41,852 nt of DNA from Isosphaera sp. Lineage in GTDB: Bacteria > Planctomycetota > Planctomycetia > Gemmatales > Gemmataceae. Location of the stretch: NCBI GenBank assembly GCA_013822345.1, contig PNKH01000072.1:1-41852 (forward strand). Reading direction: 5' to 3'. Positions 24,229 through 33,800 of this stretch are shown piece after piece (position 1 is the stretch's first letter; every line of letters starts with the position of its first letter). Made by a program: the position numbers and the translations under genes. The notes beneath the pieces were generated by a model, which was not told where the DNA came from, made no database searches, and was given only the letters and a program-made list of their open reading frames with translations.

Positions 24229-24262
24229 GGCTCCGTCACCCCGCCCCCGCCGACCCCCACCC

Positions 24263-27034
24263 ATGCGCACCTCAACGCTCGCCGCGCTCGCCCTGTTGGC
24301 GGCCCCCGCCCCCGCCGCCGAGCCGGTCGACGCCGACTTCTTCGAGAAGCGCGTCCGCCCGATCCTGGCCGCCAACTGCACCTCCTGCCACGGCGCGAAG
24401 AAGGAGAAGGGCGGGCTGCGGCTCGACTCGAAAGCCGGGTTCGCCAAGGGCGGCGACACCGGCCCGGCGGTCGCCCCCGGCGACCCGGACAAGAGTCTGC
24501 TGATCCGCGCCGTGCGGTACGACGGCGACATCAAGATGCCGCAGAAGGGGAAGCTGTCCGACGCCGACATCGCCACCCTCACCGCGTGGGTGGAGGGCGG
24601 CGCCCCGTGGCCGGCCGACGCCGACCCCGGGCCGAAGGGCGGCGAGGCGTTCGACCTCCGCGCCCGGGCCGCGGCCCACTGGTCGTTCCAGCCGGTCAAG
24701 CGCCCGCCGGTGCCGAAGCCCGGCCACCCGGTCGACGCCTTCCTCCTGGCACATCTCGACAAGGCCGGGCTGACGTTCGCGCCGCCGGCGGACAAGCGCG
24801 TCCTGCTCCGCCGCGTCACCTTCGACCTCACCGGGCTGCCGCCGACCCCCGACGAGGTCGCCGCGTTCCTGAAGGACGACGCCCCGGACGCCTACGAGAA
24901 GGTGGTCGACCGGCTCCTCGCCTCGCCGGCCTACGGGGAGCGGTGGGGCCGGCACTGGCTCGACCTCGCCCGGTACGCCGAGACCCAGGGGCACGAGTTC
25001 GACTTCGACATCCCCGACGCGTGGCGGTACCGCGACTACGTGATCCGGGCGTTCAACGCCGACCTGCCGTTCGACCGGTTCCTCACCGAGCACATCGCCG
25101 GCGACCTCCTCCCCGACCCGCGCATCGGCAAGGACGGGACGAACGAGTCGCTCGTGGCGACCGGGTTCTGGTGGCTCGGGGAGGCGAAGCACTCGCCGGT
25201 CGACTCCCGGGCCGAGCACGCCGACCGGGTCGACAACCAGATCGACGTGTTCGGCAAGGCCGTCCTCGGGCTGACGGTCTCCTGCGCCCGCTGCCACGAC
25301 CACAAGTTCGACCCGATCGCGACCAAGGACTACTACGCCCTGTTCGGGGTCCTGGCGAGCACCCGGTACCACCGGGCCGACGCCGCCGACCCGGCCCCGA
25401 CCGCCAGGCTCCTCGACGAGCTGAAGCGCCTCCGCGAGCCGGCGAGCGGGGGGCGTCAGCCCCCTGATGCCAAGAAAGATCAGGGGGCTGACGCCCCCCG
25501 CTCGCCGGGTCAACTGTGGCGCGACAAGGCGACCGCGTTCGAGCGGTTCGGCGGCGGGTGGCGGGCCCGCTGGGACGCGGCCGGCCTCGGCCTTCGCCCC
25601 GAAGCCGGGGACGGGTTCCCGCACACCGGCCGGGAGGTCCGGAAGCTCGCCGGGGCGCTGCGGTCGCCGACGTTCACCATCGACAAGCCGTACCTGGCGG
25701 TGCGGGTCGCCGGGCGGGACGGCCAGGCCCGCGTCATCCTGAACGGGCTGCAGCTCATCCGCAACCCGATCTACGGCGGCCTCGCCCACCCGGTGAACCA
25801 CGGCGACGAGCTGCGGTGGGTGACCTTCGACCTGCGGATGTGGAAGGGCCAGCCGGCGTACCTCGAACTCCTCGACGAGGGGCCGGGGTACGTCGCCGCG
25901 ACCGAGGCGTGGTTCGCCGACGCCCCCCCGCCGGCCGAGCCGGGGGTGCGCGTCCCGCTCCCCGACGCGGAGGCGAAGGGGGTCCGCGAGCTGGAGGCGA
26001 AGGTCCCCGCCCCGCGGCTCGCCCCGACGACCCGCGACGGGACCGGCATCAGCGAGCGGGTGTTCGTCCGCGGCAGCCACAAGAATCTCGGCGTCGAAGC
26101 CCCGCGCGCATTCCTGGAGGCGTTCGGCAAGCCGCCGTTCGCCGGCCCCGGGAGCGGCCGGCTCGACCTGGCGAAGGCGGTCACCGACCCGGCGAACCCG
26201 CTGGTCGCCCGGGTGCTGGTGAACCGGCTGTGGAAGCACCACTTCGGCGAGGGGCTGGTCCGGTCGCCCGACGACTTCGGCAAGCAGGGCCGCACCCCGA
26301 CCCACCCCGAACTGCTCGACTGGCTGGCGGCCGAGTTGGTCGACCAGAAGTGGTCGCTGAAGCGGATGCACCGGCTGATGCTCCTGTCGGCCGCGTACCG
26401 CCAGGCGAGTCGGGCGACCCCGGAACAGGCCGCGAAGGCGGTCACCGCCGACCCGCTGAACGAGCGGCTGCACCGGCAGAACGTCCGCCGGCTGGAGGCG
26501 GAGGCGGTCCGGGACGCGATCCTGGCGGTGTCCGGGCGGCTCGACCGGGCGGCCGGCGGGCCGGGGGTGATGCCGCACCTGACCGAGCACTCGATCGGCC
26601 GCGGGCGGCCGGCGGCGAGCGGGCCGCTCGACGGGGGCGGGCGGCGGAGCGTCTACCTCGCCGTCCGGCGGAACTTCCTGAACCCGATGTTCACCGCGTT
26701 CGACTACCCGACGCCGTTCACCACGATCGGCCGGCGGACGGTGTCGAACGTCCCGGCGCAGGCGCTGGTGATGCTGAACAACCCGTTCGTGCTGCAGCAG
26801 GCGGAGCTGTGGGCGAAGCGGGCGCTGGCGGCCCCGGGGTTGACCGCGGAGCGGCGGGTGGCGGGGATGTACGAGGCGGCGCTCGGCCGGCCGCCGACCG
26901 CGGCCGAGTCGGCGGCCGCGGTCGGGTTCGTGGCCGGCCAGGCGGGGGAGTACGGGGCGGCCGACCACCCGAAGGCGTGGGCCGACCTCGCCCACGTCCT
27001 GTTCAACGCGAAGGAGTTCATCCTGGTCGAGTGA
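24263..27034 (+). CDS. PSCyt1-DUF1549-DUF1553 planctomycete cytochrome protein
   Basis: A 923-residue secreted protein. [20 protein letters not shown] is a signal peptide. A planctomycete cytochrome C1 module follows, with heme site C39-TSCH-43 and a candidate axial Met later (IKMPQKGKL). DUF1549 (PSCyt2) spans ~150-360 with VDAFLLAHLDKAGLTFAPPA, YGERWGRHWLDLARY, and CARCHDHKFDPI. After a variable middle region, DUF1553 (PSD1) occupies the C-terminal ~300 residues: LARVLVNRLWKHHFGEGLV-like sequence, FGKQGRTPTHPELLDWLA, RMHRLMLLSAAYRQAS, and the tail YEAALGRPPTAAES. Such proteins are expanded in planctomycetes and often pair with DUF1501 genes; none is adjacent. At residues ~393-415 a 70-bp palindrome is inserted in frame. 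Confidence 0.93.
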   Translation: MRTSTLAALALLAAPAPAAEPVDADFFEKRVRPILAANCTSCHGAKKEKGGLRLDSKAGFAKGGDTGPAVAPGDPDKSLLIRAVRYDGDIKMPQKGKLSDADIATLTAWVEGGAPWPADADPGPKGGEAFDLRARAAAHWSFQPVKRPPVPKPGHPVDAFLLAHLDKAGLTFAPPADKRVLLRRVTFDLTGLPPTPDEVAAFLKDDAPDAYEKVVDRLLASPAYGERWGRHWLDLARYAETQGHEFDFDIPDAWRYRDYVIRAFNADLPFDRFLTEHIAGDLLPDPRIGKDGTNESLVATGFWWLGEAKHSPVDSRAEHADRVDNQIDVFGKAVLGLTVSCARCHDHKFDPIATKDYYALFGVLASTRYHRADAADPAPTARLLDELKRLREPASGGRQPPDAKKDQGADAPRSPGQLWRDKATAFERFGGGWRARWDAAGLGLRPEAGDGFPHTGREVRKLAGALRSPTFTIDKPYLAVRVAGRDGQARVILNGLQLIRNPIYGGLAHPVNHGDELRWVTFDLRMWKGQPAYLELLDEGPGYVAATEAWFADAPPPAEPGVRVPLPDAEAKGVRELEAKVPAPRLAPTTRDGTGISERVFVRGSHKNLGVEAPRAFLEAFGKPPFAGPGSGRLDLAKAVTDPANPLVARVLVNRLWKHHFGEGLVRSPDDFGKQGRTPTHPELLDWLAAELVDQKWSLKRMHRLMLLSAAYRQASRATPEQAAKAVTADPLNERLHRQNVRRLEAEAVRDAILAVSGRLDRAAGGPGVMPHLTEHSIGRGRPAASGPLDGGGRRSVYLAVRRNFLNPMFTAFDYPTPFTTIGRRTVSNVPAQALVMLNNPFVLQQAELWAKRALAAPGLTAERRVAGMYEAALGRPPTAAESAAAVGFVAGQAGEYGAADHPKAWADLAHVLFNAKEFILVE
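25439..25508. repeat. 30-bp perfect palindrome inside the PSCyt/PSD1 coding sequence
   Basis: Arms 25439-25468 and 25479-25508 are exact complements with the loop GCCAAGAAAG. It is translated as PASGGRQPPDAKK, then DQGADAPRSPG, keeping the frame. It lies after the cysteine motif of DUF1549, in a nonconserved linker. A single arm of the same family is in the DUF4129 gene. Confidence 0.93.
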
Positions 27035-27041
27035 CGGGTGG

Positions 27042-27113
27042 CGGGCGAACCGCGACCGTCCGGGAGCGGGTGATGGCCGCTTCACCCGCTCCCGGACGGT
27101 CGCGGTTCGCCCG
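27042..27113. repeat. 32-bp perfect palindrome, GACGGTCGCGGTTCGCC family
   Basis: Arms 27042-27073 and 27082-27113 are exact complements with an 8-nt loop. They contain the same GACGGTCGCGGTTCGCC core as 989-1133 and 6978-7119 but lack the outer arms. It begins 7 bp after the PSD1 stop. Confidence 0.93.
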
Positions 27114-27223
27114 GTCATGTGCCCCGGCGGGCGCTAGACACGGGCCCGGCGGGCGGGTAAACCCGACGGTGCGGGGTCGCCGGACCCCCTCCCGTCGCCC
27201 GTTCATCCCGCCGTGAGGCGCTC

Positions 27224-28138
27224 ATGGACCGCCCCCCTCGCCCCCCCCGCCTGGGGTTCACGCTGATCGAGTTGCTGGTGGTGATCGCCATCATCGCCGT
27301 CCTGATCGGGCTCCTCCTGCCGGCCGTCCAGAAGGTCCGCGAGGCGGCCGCCCGGTCCCAGTCCGCGAACAACCTGAAGCAGATCGTGCTCGGGTGCCAC
27401 AACCACCACGACAGCCTGGGGCTGTTCCCGAACAACGGGTTCGGGTGGGCCGTCCCCGGGCTCCAGACCCCGGACCAGCCGGGGTCTTGGGCGTACCAAC
27501 TCCTGCCGTACATCGAGCAGGGGTCGCTGGCCGGGCTGCCCGACTCGGAGGCCGGGTGGACCCGGGCGGTGAAGACGTTCTCGTGCCCGGGCCGGAGCCG
27601 CCCGCCGTTCCCCGCCAACCCGTCCGCCTCGAACTACGCGAACACCGGGGGCCGGACCCCGAACCTGTTCTTCCACGCCGACTACGCCATGAACGTGCGG
27701 CTCCAGGCGAACCCGAACGGGTCGAGCTACATCCACGGGGCGGGGCCGACCGACCCGCGCGGCCGGCTGACGATCCGCCGGGTCACCGACGGGACGTCGA
27801 ACACCGTGTGGGGCGGGGGGAAGTGGCTGAACGTGAACCGGTACGCGGACGGGGAGTGGTGGTTCGACGAGCCGATCTGGCGGGGCGGGGGCGGGGGGAC
27901 GGCGGTCGACCGCGGGTCGGTGAACCGGGACCAGGCCCTGCCGCGGACCATGACCCGGACGACCGGGGGCCAGGAGTACGACTGCTGCATGGGCGGGTGG
28001 GGCGGGCCGTTCCCGAACGTCACCCTGTTCGCCCTGCTCGACGGGTCGGTCCGGAACATCCGCCACAACACCGCGTTCTCCGCCTACTCGCCGCTGCTCA
28101 CCTACGGCGGCGGAGAGGTGTTCGACCCGGGCTCCTGA
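27224..28138 (+). CDS. DUF1559 domain-containing prepilin-like protein
   Basis: A 304-residue DUF1559 protein. The prepilin leader [11 protein letters not shown] is cleaved before [20 protein letters not shown], followed by [20 protein letters not shown] and [20 protein letters not shown]. The body carries [24 protein letters not shown], and [15 protein letters not shown], all family landmarks. The C-terminal [16 protein letters not shown] is the DG motif. The ATG is preceded by GTGAGG. A small lipoprotein gene follows after 16 bp and is probably co-transcribed; this DUF1559-lipoprotein pairing is common in planctomycetes. Confidence 0.94.
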   Translation: MDRPPRPPRLGFTLIELLVVIAIIAVLIGLLLPAVQKVREAAARSQSANNLKQIVLGCHNHHDSLGLFPNNGFGWAVPGLQTPDQPGSWAYQLLPYIEQGSLAGLPDSEAGWTRAVKTFSCPGRSRPPFPANPSASNYANTGGRTPNLFFHADYAMNVRLQANPNGSSYIHGAGPTDPRGRLTIRRVTDGTSNTVWGGGKWLNVNRYADGEWWFDEPIWRGGGGGTAVDRGSVNRDQALPRTMTRTTGGQEYDCCMGGWGGPFPNVTLFALLDGSVRNIRHNTAFSAYSPLLTYGGGEVFDPGS

Positions 28139-28154
28139 CCGCCGGAGGCCGCCC

Positions 28155-28562
28155 GTGGCCCGCGCTACCGCCGCGCTGTCCGTCCTGCTCCTCGCCGCCG
28201 GGTGCGGCGGCGGGGGCGCGGACCTGGTCAAGCCGACCGTCCGCCTCACCCTCGGCGGCCAGCCGTTCCGGCCGGCCCCCGGGGAACTCGTCGACGTGTC
28301 GCTGGTGTCGGCCGGCGGGGAGTCGTTCCCGACCCGGGCCGGCGACGCCCCCGACGTGTTCGTGGTCGACGGCCCGGACGGCAAGGGGGTGCCGGCGGGC
28401 GCGTACAAGGTCGCCGTCCGGGCGGTGCTGTACAAGCCGGACGACCCCCGCCACCTGCGGAACCGGTTCGACGGGGCATACGACCCCGACCGGACGCCGC
28501 TCGCCTGCACCGTCGCCCCGGGGGCGGAGGTGGTCGTCGACCTGCCGGCCCCGAAGAAGTGA
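28155..28562 (+). CDS. Small lipoprotein downstream of DUF1559
   Basis: A 135-residue predicted lipoprotein. MARATAALSVLLLAAGC has a good lipobox (LAAGC, Cys17). The mature part is a single beta-sandwich of transthyretin/carboxypeptidase-regulatory type: VKPTVRLTLGGQPFRPAPGE, VDVSLVSAGGESFPT, and a GVPAGAYKVAVRAVLY strand, the usual end of that fold. The initiation codon is GTG, with GGAGG eight bases upstream. Its position 16 bp after a DUF1559 gene suggests that the two function together at the cell surface. No catalytic residues are evident. Confidence 0.8.
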   Translation: MARATAALSVLLLAAGCGGGGADLVKPTVRLTLGGQPFRPAPGELVDVSLVSAGGESFPTRAGDAPDVFVVDGPDGKGVPAGAYKVAVRAVLYKPDDPRHLRNRFDGAYDPDRTPLACTVAPGAEVVVDLPAPKK

Positions 28563-28585
28563 CCGAGGGGCCGCGGGTCTGGGTC

Positions 28586-28643
28586 GTAGCACAACCGTCC
28601 TCGGTTGTGCCCACCGAGGCACAACCGAGGACGGTTGTGCTAC
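28586..28643. repeat. 26-bp perfect palindrome between convergent genes
   Basis: GTAGCACAACCGTCCTCGGT... (28586-28611) and its exact complement (28618-28643), loop CACCGA. The gap lies between the lipoprotein stop (23 bp away) and the stop of the convergent gene (7 bp away). No T-tract. Confidence 0.9.
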
Positions 28644-28650
28644 GGGAAGA

Positions 28651-28938
28651 CTACCGCGGGACGGCGTGCGCCTCCCGGTCGCGCGTGCCGGCCTTCCACA
28701 CCAGGTCGCGGGCCGTGCCGACGTACTCGTACACCGTGCCGCGCTGCGGCGACTTCGGGTCCGCCTTCAGGTGGTGGGCGCGGACGAACGCGTGCAGCTG
28801 GCGGATGAACGCCTCGGCCTCGGCGGCGGTCATCGGCGGCTTCTTCGCGGCCTCGGCGACCGCCTTCTCCCACGGCTCGGTGGCGCGGGCCGGGGCGGCG
28901 GGCAGGAGCAGGGCGACGAGCGGGAGAAGGCGGCGCAT
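28651..28938 (-). CDS. Small exported protein of unknown function
   Basis: A 95-residue protein with a clear signal peptide (MRRLLPLVALLLPAAPARAT). The mature ~75 residues are helical: EKAVAEAAKKPPMTAAEAEA, FIRQLHAFVRAHHLKAD, then a short YEYVGTARDLVWKAG segment. No family recognised. The start ATG is chosen because it begins the signal peptide; a longer frame upstream passes through the palindrome at 28960-29015. It is downstream of a DUF1559-like lipoprotein on the same strand, 93 bp away. Confidence 0.65.
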   Translation of the reverse strand: MRRLLPLVALLLPAAPARATEPWEKAVAEAAKKPPMTAAEAEAFIRQLHAFVRAHHLKADPKSPQRGTVYEYVGTARDLVWKAGTRDREAHAVPR

Positions 28939-28959
28939 GGGCGGGGTCCTTGTCCGGAC

Positions 28960-29015
28960 GAACCCGGAGCGTGAGCGACGGGGTGACGTCACCCCGTCGC
29001 TCACGCTCCGGGTTC
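28960..29015. repeat. 28-bp perfect palindrome without loop, AGCGTGAGCGACGG family
   Basis: Left half 28960-28987 and right half 28988-29015 are exact complements with no spacer. It shares AGCGTGAGCGACGG with 21655-21717 and a close variant with 35964-36027. It lies 16 bp past the stop of the lipoprotein gene. Confidence 0.92.
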
Positions 29016-29031
29016 GCCCATCCCGAGCCGG

Positions 29032-29748
29032 TCACTCCATCAGCTTGTCCATGTCGACCACCCCGCCGTCGGCCGGCATGATCAGCCTCTTCAGCTCCTT
29101 CTCGTCGGCCCCGGCCCTGAGCCGCAGGACGGCCCCGTCGCACATCACCAGGACGCACACCCCGCCGAACTGCCCGCCGAGCTTCGGCAGCGGCTTCTTC
29201 TCGTCGAACGGCAGGTCCGCCGGCTTCGTCCACGGCACCGCCCCGCCGGCCTCGAACACCATCCCGGTGTTCGACGTGCCGTCGGTGATCTCGTGGAGCC
29301 GGAACTTGGCCCCCCTGCCGAACAGCGCCTTCGGGCCGGCGAACACCTGGTAGTACGTCTCCCCGGCCGCCGCATTCCCCCGGACCGGGGCGTACACCGC
29401 CGGCACCCGCCCGACCAGCGCCCGGTTGTGCGGCGAGTCCCACGCCTCGTTCAGCCGGAACTCCTTGTACAGCCTCCCCTCCTCGAGGTACGGCAGGAGC
29501 GCCACCCGCCAGCTCAGCAGCGGCTTCCCGTCCGGGTCGGCGAGGTCGCCGGGGAGCCGCCCGTTGGAGTCGTGGTAGTTGTGGAACGCCAGCCCGATCT
29601 GCTTCAGGTTGCGGGCCGACAGCCGCTGCTCGTCGCGGGTGCCGCCGGCCGGGCCGCCAGGGCCGCCCGGGCCGGGCCGGTCGGAGGACGGCCGGCAGCC
29701 GGCGAGGGCCGCGGACAGGAGCATCAGGGACAGGGTCGCGGGGCGCAT
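29032..29748 (-). CDS. DUF1559-like lipoprotein without prepilin helix
   Basis: A 238-residue lipoprotein: [18 protein letters not shown] (lipobox LAGC, Cys18) replaces the prepilin signal. After a Gly/Pro linker the DUF1559 core appears: [52 protein letters not shown], and [18 protein letters not shown]. The C-terminus has the [20 protein letters not shown] strand. So it carries the globular part of the family but is anchored by lipid. It is 20 bp downstream of the ABC permease gene and on the same strand, probably one transcription unit, which links DUF1559 to an ABC transporter here. Confidence 0.85.
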   Translation of the reverse strand: MRPATLSLMLLSAALAGCRPSSDRPGPGGPGGPAGGTRDEQRLSARNLKQIGLAFHNYHDSNGRLPGDLADPDGKPLLSWRVALLPYLEEGRLYKEFRLNEAWDSPHNRALVGRVPAVYAPVRGNAAAGETYYQVFAGPKALFGRGAKFRLHEITDGTSNTGMVFEAGGAVPWTKPADLPFDEKKPLPKLGGQFGGVCVLVMCDGAVLRLRAGADEKELKRLIMPADGGVVDMDKLME

Positions 29749-29768
29749 CGCGGGAACCTCCTCCGGGG

Positions 29769-32612
29769 TCACGGGCCGGGCGGGACGGTGTAGACCAGGT
29801 CGTCGAAACGCGGCCCCCCGGGCGCGGCCGACTGCCAGGTGCCGCCCTGGTCGGTCCCGTCCGGGCCGACGCTCCACAGGATCGGGTGCCCGGCCGGCAC
29901 CTCCGGCGGGCCCTCCCCGGGCGGGAGCGGGCGGCCGAACCCCGGCGGGCGGAGCCGCTCCCCGCCCGGCGGGGCGACCCGGTACCGCAGCGCCCGGCCC
30001 GGGTCGCCCGCCGGCAGCCGCCCCTCCAGGTACGGGTCGGCCGGGACCCGCCGGAGGTACCCGCCGGCGGCCAGGGCCGCCAGCCCCTCCCCGGCCGGGT
30101 CCGGGTACCGGCCGCGGTCGGCCCGGTACGCCCGGAGGGCGAGCTTCAGCACGGCCGCCCGGCGGGCCAGCCGCAGGGCCCGGTCCCGCTCGGCCAGCTC
30201 GTCCGGGAGGCGCGGGCGGACCAGCAGCTTCGCCCCGGGCCGCCCGGCCACCAGCCGCGGGTCGGCCGGCGGCCCGGTCTCGAACCCGAGGCCGACCAGC
30301 CGGCGGGTCCGCTCCCGCTCCCACGGGACGGCCCACGCCAGGGCGACGAGGTCGACCTCCGGCCCGGCCGCCTCCGGGTTCCCGGGGGAGAGCATGGCCG
30401 GGAGGGACTGGGACGGGGCCTTCTGCCCCTCCCGGATCACGTACCGCTCGGCCAGCAGGTGCGGGGCCGGGTCGAACGGCCCGTCCGGGTCGCCGTCCTC
30501 GACCGCCGCGGCCAGGTCCCGGACCAGGCCGAGCCCGTCCCCCGGCGGGAGCCGGGCCAGCCACGGGTCGACCGCGGCCAGGGCGGCGTGCTCGACCTCG
30601 ACCCCGGCCCGGAAGGTGCTCACCACCGTCCCGTTCCGCAGCGTCCGGGCCAGGGTCAGGACCACCCGGGCGGCCCGCGGGAACTCGGCGTGGTCCCCGC
30701 CCGCCTGCCTCTGCAGCCCGCGGGCCAGCAGGGCGACGGACATCCGCACCGCGTGCGGCAGGGTCGGGTCGGCCCCGCCCCCGGCCGGGGCCAACTGCGG
30801 GTACTCGTAGATCCCGACCGGGAACCGGGCGGCGTCCGCCGCGACCGCCGCCCACGGCTCCTCCCCCGGCTCCCGGGCCTGCTCGAACGCCCGGTCCAGC
30901 CACGGCCCGATGTCCGGGTCCGGGAACGGCCACCGCCGGCGGACCGCCTCGTCCGGGTCGGCCGCCGGCCACCCCCGGCGGAGGGTGTCCGCGACCCGCT
31001 CCTCGACCCGCAGCCGGCGGCCCGACACCAGCTCCATCCGCGGCCGGTCCGGGTCCGGCGGGGCGGCCCGGGTGAACCGCTCGACCGCCGTCCGGAACGC
31101 CGACCCGCCGCGGTTCACGTCGACCGGCGGGAGGGTCCCGACGTACGCGAGGTCGTCCTCCCCGCCCGGCCGGTCCGGCACCTCCAGTACCCGCCACCCG
31201 ACCCCGGCCGCCAGGGCCAGGCCGGCGGCCGCGCACCCCCCGGCCAGGATCCCGAGCGGGCGGCGGGCGGCCACCCGGTCGGCCGCCCACGCCGGGGCCA
31301 GCAGCCGGGCGGTCAGCAGGGCCAGGGCCGGCGGGATCCACACCTGCCAGTGGGCCACCCCGCCGGCCAACAGCGACGGCCACCACGCCACCGCCCCGAC
31401 CCCGCCGACGATCCCGCCCACCCCGCACGCCACCACCAGTTTCCGGAACACCAGCCCGGCGAGGTGCCCGGCCGCGAACCCGTAGGCGGCCGGGACCAGC
31501 ACGTACTTCCACCCCTGCCCGCCGAGTTCCCCGAACAGCGGGGACCCGAGGACGGCGGCCGGCGCCCACCCCCTCCCGTTCACCTGCGCCCGGACCACCA
31601 GCGGGAGGGCGACCAGCACCAGGAGCCAGAGCGCGAACAGGGCGTGGGCGGCGACCTTGACGGCCCACGCCCGGCCGACCGGGAGCCGCTGCTCGCCCCA
31701 GAACCGGGCGACCCCGCGGGTCTGCTCGTCGGCCAGGGCGGTCACCCCGGCCAGCACCCCGGCGGCCAGGGCGGTCCCGTACCACGACACCACCGGCTGG
31801 GCCCCGGGGGCGAGCATCCCGAGCCCGGCCGCCAGGGCGAACCCGGAGATCACCAGCCCCGGCCCGCGGAGCTGCCGGACGGCCAGCCACGCCAGGGCCC
31901 GGAGCCCGAGCCGCCCGCCGGCGCCGCCCGGCCCGTCCCCGCCGGCGGCGGCCGCCCGGAGCCGGTCCGGGGCGGTGAACACCCGCCCGGACAGGGCCAC
32001 CGGGATGGCGAACATCAGCCCGAGGAAGGCCAGGGCCTCGGTCGGGCGGAGGCCGGCCGCCGGGGACCGGGACAGGAGCATCACCCCGACCAGGACCCAG
32101 ACGGCGGTCAGGACCGCGGCCGGGATCGCCACACCGACCGACCCGAGGGTGGTGCGGGCGACGGTGGACCCGAACGCCCCCCAGGCGAACGCGATCAGGG
32201 CGAACACCCCGACCGCCCGGGCCCACCCGACCGTCGGGACCAGGCCGAGGGCGGCCCCGACCGCCACCAGGAGCCCGATCTGGACCGCGGCCAGTCCGAA
32301 CCCGGCGACCAGCTTCGCCGCCCACAACCGGCCGCGGGACACCGGGAGGGCGTCGAGGAAGCCCATCGTGCCGGCCTCCCGCTCGGCCGCGAACACCGCC
32401 CCGCCGCACACCACCCCGGCGGTGACGGCGAGCATCAGGGTGGCGAGCAGCCCGAGCCCGAGGTGGCGGACGACGTCGGCGGGGGCGGCCCCCGGGGTCG
32501 GCGGGTCGGCCAGGGCGGCGGCCGCCGCCAGCACCCCCGACCCGAGGACCACGAGCGTCAGCCCGATCAGCCCCTGCTCCCGGACTTCCTTCCACACGAC
32601 GGCGCGGAACAT
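29769..32612 (-). CDS. ABC-2-type permease with long soluble C-terminal domain
   Basis: A 947-residue protein. The N-terminal ~475 residues hold about 12-13 transmembrane helices in two permease-like halves; the first starts [20 protein letters not shown], typical of ABC-2 permeases. A conserved ARLWAAKL-type segment follows. The remaining ~470 residues are soluble. Near residues 805-880 the sequence [20 protein letters not shown], then [20 protein letters not shown] resembles the C-terminal domain of GspG-type major pseudopilins (YxxDxGRYPt...GL.aL...GYL..lP.DPw). This is an unusual combination. The ATG at MFRAVVWK is chosen over an upstream in-frame start. The ATPase gene is 177 bp upstream on the same strand. 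Confidence 0.85.
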   Translation of the reverse strand: MFRAVVWKEVREQGLIGLTLVVLGSGVLAAAAALADPPTPGAAPADVVRHLGLGLLATLMLAVTAGVVCGGAVFAAEREAGTMGFLDALPVSRGRLWAAKLVAGFGLAAVQIGLLVAVGAALGLVPTVGWARAVGVFALIAFAWGAFGSTVARTTLGSVGVAIPAAVLTAVWVLVGVMLLSRSPAAGLRPTEALAFLGLMFAIPVALSGRVFTAPDRLRAAAAGGDGPGGAGGRLGLRALAWLAVRQLRGPGLVISGFALAAGLGMLAPGAQPVVSWYGTALAAGVLAGVTALADEQTRGVARFWGEQRLPVGRAWAVKVAAHALFALWLLVLVALPLVVRAQVNGRGWAPAAVLGSPLFGELGGQGWKYVLVPAAYGFAAGHLAGLVFRKLVVACGVGGIVGGVGAVAWWPSLLAGGVAHWQVWIPPALALLTARLLAPAWAADRVAARRPLGILAGGCAAAGLALAAGVGWRVLEVPDRPGGEDDLAYVGTLPPVDVNRGGSAFRTAVERFTRAAPPDPDRPRMELVSGRRLRVEERVADTLRRGWPAADPDEAVRRRWPFPDPDIGPWLDRAFEQAREPGEEPWAAVAADAARFPVGIYEYPQLAPAGGGADPTLPHAVRMSVALLARGLQRQAGGDHAEFPRAARVVLTLARTLRNGTVVSTFRAGVEVEHAALAAVDPWLARLPPGDGLGLVRDLAAAVEDGDPDGPFDPAPHLLAERYVIREGQKAPSQSLPAMLSPGNPEAAGPEVDLVALAWAVPWERERTRRLVGLGFETGPPADPRLVAGRPGAKLLVRPRLPDELAERDRALRLARRAAVLKLALRAYRADRGRYPDPAGEGLAALAAGGYLRRVPADPYLEGRLPAGDPGRALRYRVAPPGGERLRPPGFGRPLPPGEGPPEVPAGHPILWSVGPDGTDQGGTWQSAAPGGPRFDDLVYTVPPGP

Positions 32613-32732
32613 GGTCGGGTTCCCGGTAGGGCACGCGTCGGGCCGGGACCGCGGCCGTCCCGGCCGCCCCACCTGTGCGGCGCGGGGGCCCGGTCGGATG
32701 ACCCGCGTGCGCGCCGGCGCGGGGTCGGTGGA

Positions 32733-32782
32733 GCGGCCGTCCCGGCCGCGGTCCAGGCAGAAGCCGCGGCCGGGACGGCCGC
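32733..32782. repeat. 19-bp perfect palindrome, GCGGCCGTCCCGGCCGC family
   Basis: Arms 32733-32751 and 32764-32782 pair exactly with a 12-nt loop. A third related arm (GACCGCGGCCGTCCCGGCCG) lies at about 32648-32667. It falls 7 bp past the ATPase stop, between two genes that are likely one transporter. Confidence 0.85.
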
Positions 32783-32789
32783 GCTCCCG

Positions 32790-33734
32790 TCACTGCTCGA
32801 CCCGCCGGACGAGCGGGATGCGGTCGGCGGCGGCCTGGCCGTTCGCGTCCCGGTCGCGGGCCATCAGGGCGGCGTACACCTCCTCCAGCGGGACCGGGGC
32901 GTCCTCGAAGTCGGTCACCCCGGGGGCGTGCTGCAGGGCGGCGACGGCCGACGGGTCCGGGTCCCGGACCAGCACCTGCCAGAACCGCCCGGTCCCGTTC
33001 CGCTCCAAGACCGCCCCGAGCCCGGCCGGGTCCGGCGGCCGGTCGGCGAACCGCAGGCTGAGCCGGCGGATGCTCTTCCGCACCTCCTCCAGCGGGGCCG
33101 CCAGGATCATCTTCCCGTCCCGCAACAGCCCGACGTGGGTGCAGGCCTTTTCCAGCTCCGCGATCGAGTGGCTGGAGATCAGGACGGTCCGCCCGGCGGC
33201 GGCGAGCTCGGTCAGGCCGGCGAGGAACTCGCGGCGGGTGAGGAGGTCGAGGCCGGAGGTCGGCTCGTCGAGGAGCAGCACCTCGGGGTCGGGGGCGAGG
33301 GCGAGGGCCAGGCCGACCCGGGCGTACCCGCCCTTGGACAGGTCGCGGAGCTTCTTCGCGTGGTCGAGGCCGAGGCGGTCGGCCCACTCGCGGTATCGGG
33401 GCAGGAACCCGGGGCGGTGGAACGCGGCGGTGAACCAGCCGATGTCGGCGACGGTCATCCAGTCGTAGAACCGGGGGCGCTCCGGCATGTACCCGACGCG
33501 GTGGCGGAGTTCGGTCGCCTTGGCCCAGCAGTCGAGGCCGAGGATGTGGGCGCGGCCGGAGTCGGCCGGGGCGAGGCCGGTGAGGATCTTCATGGTGGTG
33601 GTCTTGCCGGCCCCGTTGTCGCCGAGGAAGGCGAACACGGCCCCGCGCGGGACGCGGAGGTCGAGGCCGTCGAGGGCCGCCTTCCCGCGGTACCGGACCA
33701 CCACCCGGTCGGTCGCGATCACGTCGTCGGACAT
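32790..33734 (-). CDS. ABC transporter ATP-binding protein
   Basis: A 314-residue ATPase of an ABC-2 exporter. Walker A is [11 protein letters not shown] (residues 38-47), Q-loop region [12 protein letters not shown], signature [10 protein letters not shown] (132-141, a variant of LSGGQ), Walker [13 protein letters not shown] (152-163), and H-loop SSHS. The C-terminal ~90 residues form the extra domain of CcmA/NatA-type ATPases. It powers the adjacent permease at the inner membrane. The start [17 protein letters not shown] is the usual N-terminal strand. Substrate is unknown. Upstream lies the promoter of the divergent tRNA-like gene. Confidence 0.94.
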   Translation of the reverse strand: MSDDVIATDRVVVRYRGKAALDGLDLRVPRGAVFAFLGDNGAGKTTTMKILTGLAPADSGRAHILGLDCWAKATELRHRVGYMPERPRFYDWMTVADIGWFTAAFHRPGFLPRYREWADRLGLDHAKKLRDLSKGGYARVGLALALAPDPEVLLLDEPTSGLDLLTRREFLAGLTELAAAGRTVLISSHSIAELEKACTHVGLLRDGKMILAAPLEEVRKSIRRLSLRFADRPPDPAGLGAVLERNGTGRFWQVLVRDPDPSAVAALQHAPGVTDFEDAPVPLEEVYAALMARDRDANGQAAADRIPLVRRVEQ

Positions 33735-33777
33735 GCCTGCCTTCCCGGGCGGGATCGCACCCCGTCAACAGCGGGGT

Positions 33778-33783
33778 TAGAAT
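33778..33783 (+). promoter_or_regulatory. -10-like TAGAAT before the tRNA-like gene
   Basis: TAGAAT lies 17 bp before the first base of the tRNA-like gene, placing a start about 10 nt upstream of it. The corresponding -35 (TCGCAC) is weak. Confidence 0.45.
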
Positions 33784-33800
33784 ACGATCCGGTTGGACGT

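Noticed and set aside
29032-33768. A 1578-codon minus-strand frame covering the ATPase, permease and lipoprotein genes
   Set aside because: Arg/Pro/Gly-rich out-of-frame translation of GC-rich genes; only the lipoprotein part is real.
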